From positions 1-12,958 of the forward strand of contig JAPPMR010000574.1 of NCBI GenBank assembly GCA_028818995.1: 12,958 bases of DNA. The letters are read 5' to 3'. Of the stretch, positions 7,810 to 12,958 are shown piece by piece. Source of the DNA: Candidatus Poribacteria bacterium. Its GTDB lineage: Bacteria; Poribacteria; WGA-4E; WGA-3G. A program made the translations under genes and the position numbers. The notes below the pieces were generated by a model. The model ran no database searches, was not told where the DNA came from, and worked only from the letters and a program-made list of their open reading frames with translations. Within the stretch, counting starts at the first letter, position 1, and every line of letters begins with the position of its first letter.

Positions 7810-7847
7810 TTTAATGTCAATAGAAGCAGTCCGTTATAACACATCTT

Positions 7848-9905
7848 ATGAAAGCGTGCGTTTTAATGAAACACAAGTTTATTCTAATATCCCATCTCAT
7901 TTTAGTGGCGTTCGGATTCATTGCCCAAGTAGTAGCACGAGACAGTGAAACTATTCCTGACAAACTTGTGCTGAAATTAAATGAAGCGAATGCTGACTTA
8001 GAATTGTCATATTATCCTTGGAAATATCATCCGGGCGATAATCCAGAATGGGCGAGTCCAACTTTTGATGATACCGAGTGGGAATCCGGTGGCACACTTA
8101 GTACATTGGTGCTTCAAAATGGACGATTCGAAAGCGAGTGGGAGGGAATAGGTTGGTTCAGACTACATGTATCCGTTCCTGATAGGGAGCTCTGGAATAC
8201 CCCGCTGGCACTTCTGGTGATATATCAGGCAGGGGCTTCTGAAATCTATCTTGACGGGGAGTTGATTTATGCCTTTGGTAAAGTGGGAACGCGGAAAGAG
8301 AAAGAGGAACCCTATTGGGAGCGAAACCCACAGGTCATCTCGTTTTCTGGTCAAACCGACCATGTGATTGCAGTTCGGTATTCCAATTTCTCATCTCCGT
8401 TTGGATTTTGGCTTGGAGTTGCACCACTGAAAGAAAGTATTACAGGGCGTGTCACTATGGTTCGCCACGGCACCACTTTACAGATGGTATGGACAGCGAT
8501 TACTGTTTTCCTCATGCTGCAGCATCTATTGCTGTTTTTCTTTTATCCACGCGCAAGGGAAAACCTCTATTTCGCGATATCAACAGGGAGCATCGGCGCA
8601 TTTATTTTTCTCACGTTCCAATTTATTCTCTGGACGACAAGCAACACACAAATTCTGTTTTTAATTCGGCTACTTATCTGCGTATATGTCCTAATATTTG
8701 TGTCGGGAAAGTTATTCCTCTATACCCTCTTTTATCCAAAGCTGCCCAAACTCTCTTGGTTCTTTCTTATAGGATGGGTTGTTACCCTTTGTGTCAATCT
8801 ATTTGATATTGATAAATACGCGTTTAATATTACGAGTTCCTATGCGTCTAATATCAGCGCAGGATTAGGGGGTCTTCTCTTATTGCTATTTACGATTTTG
8901 GCGTTTTTAGAGATTGTCAGGGTCATTATTGTTGCAATCTTTAAGAAAAAGGATGGCGCGTGGATATTTGGACTTGGCTCACTCGCCCCTATAATCCTGC
9001 CATTCATATTAGGTTTTATCGTTTCACTAACAGGTTACGATATTGATTGGGAATTGACAGTAATCATTTTATTTCTTGCGCCACTTTTTTCCATGTCGAT
9101 TTATCTTGCTCGCAACTTTTCCCGAACCAGACGAAAACTTGAAACAGAGGAACTTGAGCGACAACTCTTGGAAGTTGAAAACACCCGCAAAACAGAGGAA
9201 TTGGAAGAAGCGCGTGAACTCCAGATGTCAATGCTGCCACAAGGCCCACCTGAACTTCCGAATCTTGATGTGGATTTTGAGATGCGTCCAGCAACAGAAG
9301 TTGGTGGCGACTATTATGATTTCAATCTCACTGACGACGGTCAACTCACCATCGCAATTGGAGATGCTACAGGACACGGGATGAACGCAGGACTTGTTGT
9401 TTCCGCTGTCAAGAGTCTTTTCAAAACATCCGCACCTGAAGCAGGTAACTTGGAAACGCTTGAACGCATCTCACAGGGCATAAAGAGTATGAACCTAAAA
9501 AGACTCTACATGGCAATGACGCTTGCTACGTTCAATGACAATACACTAACGCTTGCATCCGCGGGAATGCCGCCAACACTTATCTATCGATCAGATGAAA
9601 ACATGGTAGAGGAGATACTACTTGAAGGCATGCCGTTGGGCGGAGTGATTGGATCTGAGCGACAAGAAGCAACGTTTGAACTTAAATCTGGCGATACGCT
9701 CCTGCTGATGAGTGATGGTCTACCGGAAATGTTGAATCCTGAAAACGAGATGTTAGACTATCCAAAGACAAAAGAACTTTTTACAGAAGTTGCAGATAAA
9801 TCTCCAAAGACAATTATGAGACACATCTTTAGAGAAAGCACTTCGTGGGCAGACGGAGAACCACAGGCGGATGATGTAACCCTCGTTGTCATTAAGGTAA
9901 AATAA
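7848..9905 (+). CDS. 7TM receptor with periplasmic sensor and SpoIIE/PP2C phosphatase domain
   Basis: A 685-residue inner-membrane signalling protein. Residues 1-30 form a signal peptide; an internal ATG at 7866 (MKHKFILISH) is an alternative start. Residues of about 50-195 form a periplasmic beta-sandwich-like region (WESGGTL, GIGWFRLHV, EIYLDGELIYAFG) of the type in 7TMR-DISM or carbohydrate-binding sensors. Seven hydrophobic segments lie between about 209 and 422. A charged coiled coil (about 424-460) leads into a SpoIIE/RsbU-type serine phosphatase. Its metal ligands are visible: VGGDYYD (Asp488), GDATGHG (Asp506), MSDG (Asp623) and ADDVTLV (Asp675/676). Such proteins usually dephosphorylate a STAS-domain anti-sigma antagonist, but no STAS or anti-sigma gene is present here, so the target is unknown. 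The gene has its own promoter and is followed 48 nt later by a large palindrome. Confidence 0.88.
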   Translation: MKACVLMKHKFILISHLILVAFGFIAQVVARDSETIPDKLVLKLNEANADLELSYYPWKYHPGDNPEWASPTFDDTEWESGGTLSTLVLQNGRFESEWEGIGWFRLHVSVPDRELWNTPLALLVIYQAGASEIYLDGELIYAFGKVGTRKEKEEPYWERNPQVISFSGQTDHVIAVRYSNFSSPFGFWLGVAPLKESITGRVTMVRHGTTLQMVWTAITVFLMLQHLLLFFFYPRARENLYFAISTGSIGAFIFLTFQFILWTTSNTQILFLIRLLICVYVLIFVSGKLFLYTLFYPKLPKLSWFFLIGWVVTLCVNLFDIDKYAFNITSSYASNISAGLGGLLLLLFTILAFLEIVRVIIVAIFKKKDGAWIFGLGSLAPIILPFILGFIVSLTGYDIDWELTVIILFLAPLFSMSIYLARNFSRTRRKLETEELERQLLEVENTRKTEELEEARELQMSMLPQGPPELPNLDVDFEMRPATEVGGDYYDFNLTDDGQLTIAIGDATGHGMNAGLVVSAVKSLFKTSAPEAGNLETLERISQGIKSMNLKRLYMAMTLATFNDNTLTLASAGMPPTLIYRSDENMVEEILLEGMPLGGVIGSERQEATFELKSGDTLLLMSDGLPEMLNPENEMLDYPKTKELFTEVADKSPKTIMRHIFRESTSWADGEPQADDVTLVVIKVK

Positions 9906-9953
9906 TTTCTTGCATCTATGGTAGATTTTAGAATTAATTAGACATTACGGTTC

Positions 9954-10019
9954 TGTAGGAGGGAACTCCGATTCCCGACTAAGAGTGGCTTTGGTCACGA
10001 TTCGGAGATCGCTCCTACA
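9954..10019. repeat. TGTAGGAG palindromic repeat, copy B (66 bp)
   Basis: The ends TGTAGGAG and CTCCTACA are perfect inverted repeats and the arms stay largely complementary inward. The first 26 nt and last 21 nt match the reverse complement of copy A (11640-11693) with one difference in 47. Only the central loop differs: 19 nt here against 7 nt there. It could fold into a long hairpin in either transcript and lies 48 nt after the receptor-phosphatase stop codon, where it might stabilise or end the message. No U-tract follows. Confidence 0.88.
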
Positions 10020-10058
10020 TGTGAAGTGTATAATTATTTTAATAATTCACCATAAATA

Positions 10059-10064
10059 TATAAT
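10059..10064 (+). promoter_or_regulatory. Possible -10 box for the PhyH-Nudix gene
   Basis: A perfect TATAAT lies 35 nt before the ATG at 10100. The expected -35 position holds only A/T-rich sequence without a good TTGACA match. Another TATAAT occurs at 10029-10034, within an AT-rich imperfect inverted repeat (about 10021-10050). One of these probably serves the downstream gene, but the choice cannot be made from sequence. Confidence 0.35.
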
Positions 10065-10099
10065 GGTTTGTGCTGTTACTCTTCAAAGGAACTTCTATT

Positions 10100-11308
10100 A
10101 TGGCTACAAATGCAACTCCATCTCTTACTGAACAACAGATCGCAGACTATCATGAGGATGGCTACCTGATTATTCGTAATGCCTTATCTAAAAAGGAAGC
10201 GGATGAACTTCGACGTACTGTCGCCCAACAGGTACAACGTGAAGCCTATCCGTCCTCACTGACATATCCTCAGCCAGCAAAATATACAGTTAGCGGCAAC
10301 CGACTTGCTGATCCTGGACTCGCCGCGATTGCAGAACATTCTACGGTTATTGGGGCAGTGGAATCAGTGCTTGGTCAACCCGCGTATCTCACCGCTTATG
10401 TCGCATATCTACGAACACCAGGAGATAAAGGTGCTGGTGCACATTGCGACTACAAACGGTGGCGACCTGTCGGTTCATCAATGAACTGGGTATTTGCCAT
10501 CATTCCGCTCACAGATTTCGATTCAGAATACGGTCCATTTCTTGTATCCCCAAAATCACATAAATTGACACAAGTTATTGACCCAAACGCACATATTTTA
10601 GATCTCACAAAACCTGATCCTGAAGAATTGCTTCCGTTTATTGATCCTGAACTCAAGGCAGGTGACTTACTTATAGTCAATGAACATGTATGGCACAAAG
10701 CACCTGCAGGCACTACGACTGAAGATCGGTGCGGTATCTTCAACAAATACTGTGCTGTAAACGCACCACCCGCAGCAGGATATTATCCTTACAGTCCCGC
10801 CGCGTTGGACGCATTGAGTGACAATGGCAAACGTCTCATTCCTGTCTGTTTTGACAAACCGATTACAACAACGCGTCTTCTCATTGAGTGTTCTGCAGGT
10901 CAGGAATCGAAATTTTTGCTACATCGCGATGTTGATACTGACACTTGGCAACTGCCGGGCGGCGAAGGATGGGAAGAAGAGAAATTGGTCGGTTGGGATG
11001 TCGGTTCACGAATCGGATCGCTACAAGAACTCACCCAAACGCAGCTTGGGTTAGAGGTGCCATGGATGTCCTATATTGAGGATATTGAAAATACAAATGG
11101 TGTCTGCCGCATCTACGGTTTTTCTAATAAGGAACTGGATACCGATGCGCTGGCAAATGGTCACCACGACTGGTTTACAAAGTCCCAACTACAACATCAT
11201 CTCGGTGAAAACGACACTATCTGTCGCACAGTCGAAACTTGGCATCAATCCGGTATTATTCGGGGTAAAGGCAAAGCTTGTTATCAGAGTCGAGAGCAGT
11301 TTGCGTAG
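10100..11308 (+). CDS. Phytanoyl-CoA dioxygenase (PhyH) family protein fused to Nudix-like domain
   Basis: A 402-residue protein. Residues 1 to about 240 are a non-haem Fe(II)/2-oxoglutarate dioxygenase of the PhyH family. It opens LTEQQIADYHEDGYLIIRNA; the iron ligands are HCD (His115, Asp117) and a distal His199 in VWHKAPAG. Arg210 is in place for 2-oxoglutarate. From about residue 255 a second domain resembles a Nudix fold: RLLIECSAG, KFLLHRDVDTDTWQLPGGEG, then DWF near the end as in Nudix YWF segments. The Nudix box (about 287-318) reads SLQELTQTQLGL where RE-x2-EE-x-G is expected; the metal-binding glutamates are missing and one residue is inserted, so hydrolysis is doubtful. Substrates are unknown. 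The start at 10100 has AAAGGAA (10086-10092) 7 nt upstream; the frame is open from a GTG at 10070, which would add 10 unlikely residues. It stands alone between two repeats. Confidence 0.85.
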   Translation: MATNATPSLTEQQIADYHEDGYLIIRNALSKKEADELRRTVAQQVQREAYPSSLTYPQPAKYTVSGNRLADPGLAAIAEHSTVIGAVESVLGQPAYLTAYVAYLRTPGDKGAGAHCDYKRWRPVGSSMNWVFAIIPLTDFDSEYGPFLVSPKSHKLTQVIDPNAHILDLTKPDPEELLPFIDPELKAGDLLIVNEHVWHKAPAGTTTEDRCGIFNKYCAVNAPPAAGYYPYSPAALDALSDNGKRLIPVCFDKPITTTRLLIECSAGQESKFLLHRDVDTDTWQLPGGEGWEEEKLVGWDVGSRIGSLQELTQTQLGLEVPWMSYIEDIENTNGVCRIYGFSNKELDTDALANGHHDWFTKSQLQHHLGENDTICRTVETWHQSGIIRGKGKACYQSREQFA

Positions 11309-11381
11309 ATCGACATCAAAGCCATAGAAATCAGGATAAAACTGCAAAATTTGATTGTTTAGATTTTTAATCAAAAATTCC

Positions 11382-11411
11382 TTGCTATTTCTATATGGAA
11401 TCTGTTATATT
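11382..11411 (+). promoter_or_regulatory. Extended -10 promoter without an adjacent gene
   Basis: TTGCTA (11382-11387), an 18-nt spacer and TATATT (11406-11411) with TG at 11403-11404 match the promoter at 7780-7809: 23 of 31 aligned bases are identical, including GAAT before the TG. The start site would be near 11418, yet the next credible CDS begins at 11908. The transcript may be a leader of about 490 nt, a small RNA, or the promoter of a lost gene. Confidence 0.55.
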
Positions 11412-11480
11412 ATTTAAAACATTGATTTTTCGTGAAATGTGCATTAGTACTGCATTTTTTCAAACTTTTTGGAGACAATT

Positions 11481-11495
11481 GTGTCTAATTCATAG
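11481..11495 (+). other. Four-codon micro-ORF with ribosome binding site
   Basis: GGAG (11471-11474) precedes GTG-TCT-AAT-TCA-TAG by 6 nt, downstream of the promoter at 11382. It may be the preserved beginning of a deleted gene, a translated leader, or chance. Confidence 0.2.
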
Positions 11496-11592
11496 GGATA
11501 TGTCAAGTTAAGGCGTATTTTACAGCACTTACCATCTTTTTTATTCGGATTGGCACTGATATTCTGTTTTTAATCTAACTTTTACTACAACC

Positions 11593-11739
11593 TATCTCAT
11601 AAATAGTTGGAGGGGTTTGTAACCCCGATTTCAAAATCCTGTAGGAGCGATCTCTGAATCGCGACTTGTCGGGAATCGGAGTTCCCTCCTACAAAGAGAA
11701 TCAACTGATAACGAACCAACAAATCCTATTTATGAGATA
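11593..11739. mobile_element. MITE-like element with perfect 14-bp terminal inverted repeats
   Basis: TATCTCATAAATAG (11593-11606) and its exact reverse complement CTATTTATGAGATA (11726-11739) flank 119 nt. Inside are a small hairpin GGGGTT-TGT-AACCCC (11612-11626) and the 54-bp palindrome copy A. There is no coding capacity. No obvious target-site duplication is seen in the bases just outside, so movement by a transposase is an inference; a nested fold-back repeat is the alternative. Confidence 0.55.
11640..11693. repeat. TGTAGGAG palindromic repeat, copy A (54 bp)
   Basis: Imperfect palindrome with perfect 8-bp ends TGTAGGAG and CTCCTACA, inverted relative to copy B at 9954-10019. Matching arms with different loops show that both belong to one dispersed family. 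This copy is embedded in the 147-bp element bounded by 14-bp inverted repeats. Confidence 0.88.
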
Positions 11740-11743
11740 CGCT

Positions 11744-11851
11744 CTAAATGTATTCAATATCACGGGAATAGTTTTCAGTTAAAAACAATTTTGCGCGATT
11801 AACATAGTCCTTTAAAAACTTACACCAAGAACTGTCGTCAAATATAGGTGG
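11744..11851 (-). pseudogene. Possible C-terminal remnant of a lost gene
   Basis: On the minus strand an open frame ends in a TAG at 11746-11744, and its last 36 residues (PPIFDDSSWCKFLKDYVNRA, then KLFLTENYSRDIEYI) look protein-like, with alternating charged and aromatic residues. Further upstream the frame is only the antisense of the DUF4175-like gene start. The stop lies 4 nt from the edge of the inverted-repeat element. I do not recognise the family, and this may be chance. Confidence 0.22.
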
Positions 11852-11866
11852 ACATCTGGAAGTTGA

Positions 11867-11892
11867 CCCAGCCTGCCTTTTCGGCAGATGGG
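11867..11892 (+). promoter_or_regulatory. Hairpin just upstream of the ribosome binding site
   Basis: CCCA (11867-11870) pairs with TGGG (11889-11892), and CTGCC (11873-11877) pairs with GGCAG (11883-11887) around the loop TTTTC. A 2-nt by 1-nt internal bulge separates the two stems. It ends 2 nt before the strong AAGGAG (11895-11900), which is 7 nt before the ATG at 11908. It might affect translation initiation or processing; no known riboswitch is recognised. Confidence 0.4.
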
Positions 11893-11907
11893 TGAAGGAG
11901 AAAATTA

Positions 11908-12958
11908 ATGAGTACCAGAGAAAATTATGCAGAATTACAAACAAGGATTTTAGATGCACGGCGTGTGTGGAAACGTAGCCTCTTCTGGACAGGGGCTGCT
12001 ATTGTACTGATAGGTTTCTTAGCGATTCTGGTTGGAGAATCAATCGTTGATTGGTTGATGCCGATGCCAAGTGCTGTTCGTATTGCACTGCTTGTGGGTA
12101 TCATCGGTGCGACGCTATATCTACTTATCAAATATCTTATTCAACCGATGAGATCCTCACTAACCCTCCGAGATGTTGCGCTCAATGTTGAAGAAAGCCA
12201 TCCTAATCTTGAGGATAGACTTGTGAGTGCCGTGCAATTCGGTGACCGTGAATCAGATGATCCAGTTGAGGCACACATGCTTCAGCGGTTACTTGAAGAT
12301 ACAACGCAACGGATAAAAGGTATTGATTTCAAAGCAACGATTGATCATAGTCGGACGCGAAAATTTGTCGGGATAGCAACTTTAGTTATTGCAGCGTGTG
12401 GGTTGCTTACGCTTCTGTTTCCTACCGAAACACATACCAGCCTAATGCGGATATTTGCGCCGTGGGAAAAAACTGATCCGATTTTGACGACCAAAGTTAA
12501 TGTTACACCTGGTGATGCTCGTATTCTAAGTGGGAAAAGTTTACCTATTGAGGTTACCGTCACTGGCAAGGATGCAGAAAAGGTTGTCTTGACATATTAT
12601 AGCAAAGATATGCCTCCCACTGCAGAAAACGAAGGTAGCAAACAAGAAATTAATATGGTGCAGAATCCGGAGGATAAACGCGGATTTGCTTATGAGATTT
12701 TCAATGTTAACGCGGATATGGAATACTATGTTGTGGCAAATGAAACGACATCTGAACGCTACACAGTAGAAGTTTTTGAAATGCCGCGACTGGAAGAAAT
12801 TTCCGTCTCTTATAATTATCCTGAGTATACAAATCTCAAACCGGTTGTGCAGCAAGGAAGTGGAGACATTCAAGCAGTTGTCGGCACAACCGCAGAAGTC
12901 AGACTCACTGCGAATAAGGCTATCCAGAATGCAACGTTTACGCACCAAAATTCAGAAT
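11908..12958 (+). CDS. DUF4175-like membrane protein, N-terminal part (runs off window)
   Basis: The first 350 residues of a longer protein; the frame is open to the end of the window. The ATG at 11908 is supported by AAGGAG 7 nt upstream. Three membrane segments are visible: about 25-50, 57-79 and 152-171. Between the second and third is a soluble helix containing VEESHPNLEDRLVSAVQF (94-111). From about 190 the chain is extracytoplasmic and beta-rich, with KVNVTPGDARILSGKSLPI (196-214) and then SVSYNYPEYTNLKP (299-312) with GTTAEVRLTANK (326-337), a pattern typical of DUF4175-type proteins. These are large proteins often found next to MoxR/BatA-type genes, but those would lie outside this window. 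Function is unknown; an envelope role is inferred from topology. Confidence 0.75.
   Translation, partial: MSTRENYAELQTRILDARRVWKRSLFWTGAAIVLIGFLAILVGESIVDWLMPMPSAVRIALLVGIIGATLYLLIKYLIQPMRSSLTLRDVALNVEESHPNLEDRLVSAVQFGDRESDDPVEAHMLQRLLEDTTQRIKGIDFKATIDHSRTRKFVGIATLVIAACGLLTLLFPTETHTSLMRIFAPWEKTDPILTTKVNVTPGDARILSGKSLPIEVTVTGKDAEKVVLTYYSKDMPPTAENEGSKQEINMVQNPEDKRGFAYEIFNVNADMEYYVVANETTSERYTVEVFEMPRLEEISVSYNYPEYTNLKPVVQQGSGDIQAVVGTTAEVRLTANKAIQNATFTHQNSE

Larger units (their letters stand above)
7542..7847. other. Divergent intergenic region, no gene seen
   Basis: These 306 bp separate the minus-strand DUF488/RecQ operon from the plus-strand receptor-phosphatase gene. Within it are candidate promoters facing each way, a 9-bp tandem repeat (7697-7733) and two copies of TTTCGGATTT (7622-7631 and 7640-7649). 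Two TTGACA hexamers (7743-7748 and 7753-7758) have no -10 box at a proper distance. I found no open frame with coding character and no structured RNA that I recognise. Confidence 0.7.
11309..11907. other. Long intergenic region rich in repeats
   Basis: About 600 bp with no convincing intact gene. In order it holds an AT-rich inverted repeat (TTTGATT at 11350-11356 with AATCAAA at 11369-11375), a promoter (11382-11411), a four-codon micro-ORF (11481-11495) and a 147-bp inverted-repeat element (11593-11739). A possible coding remnant on the minus strand (11744-11851) and a hairpin (11867-11892) follow, just ahead of the ribosome binding site of the DUF4175-like gene. The composition is more AT-rich than the flanking genes. 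Confidence 0.7.

Noticed and set aside
9954..10019. Intrinsic transcription terminator
   Set aside because: The stem is strong but no run of T follows on either strand, so it is listed as a repeat instead.
11189..11374. 61-codon minus-strand frame beginning MIKNLNNQILQFYPDFYGFD
   Set aside because: Mostly opposite the 3' end of the PhyH-Nudix gene; no ribosome binding site or known family.
12541..12948. 135-codon minus-strand frame
   Set aside because: Antisense to the DUF4175-like gene, whose frame is open with a strong ribosome binding site; the peptide is Cys/Ile/Phe-rich, as antisense translations often are.

Overview
The window looks like a chromosomal segment of an uncultured, Gram-negative-type bacterium of moderate G+C content. 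My best guess is Candidatus Poribacteria or a close relative. The reasons are the mix of a phytanoyl-CoA-dioxygenase-family gene, a DUF4175-like membrane protein, an 'MRRFGTQGP...' AAA ATPase and intergenic palindromes beginning TGTAGGAG. This placement is inference; no rRNA or tRNA gene is present to confirm it.

Layout. (1) 1-2241, plus strand: a good extended -10 promoter, then mnmA and miaA 17 nt apart, a compact tRNA anticodon-loop modification operon (2-thiolation of U34, prenylation of A37). (2) 2340-4007, plus strand: a AAA-type ATPase with a C-terminal PD-(D/E)XK-like nuclease domain. It runs tail-to-tail, 8 nt apart, into (3) a tight minus-strand operon (7541 down to 4016): two different DUF488 genes and a RecQ helicase with an extra N-terminal domain of about 215 residues, which I read as a dual-OB (DuOB-like) domain. 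Junctions are a 2-nt gap and a 4-nt GTGA overlap. This cassette is the strongest candidate here for an undescribed nucleic-acid-processing or defence module. (4) 7542-7847: divergent intergenic region with candidate promoters in both directions and a 9-bp tandem repeat. (5) 7848-9905, plus strand: a membrane receptor (periplasmic beta-sandwich-like region, seven TM segments, coiled coil, SpoIIE/PP2C phosphatase). (6) 10100-11308, plus strand: a PhyH dioxygenase fused to a C-terminal Nudix-like domain whose Nudix box is degenerate. (7) 11309-11907: about 600 bp without a convincing intact gene. It holds a promoter, a four-codon micro-ORF, a 147-bp element with perfect 14-bp terminal inverted repeats, a second copy of the palindrome seen at 9954-10019, a possible gene remnant and a hairpin just before the next ribosome binding site. 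(8) 11908-12958, plus strand: the N-terminal 350 residues of a DUF4175-like multi-pass membrane protein running off the window.

How they work together: mnmA/miaA are housekeeping genes. The two DUF488 genes and the RecQ are evidently co-translated and should act on one process involving nucleic acid. The remaining genes look like independent units separated by repeats, and no partner for the SpoIIE phosphatase (anti-sigma factor or STAS protein) is visible.
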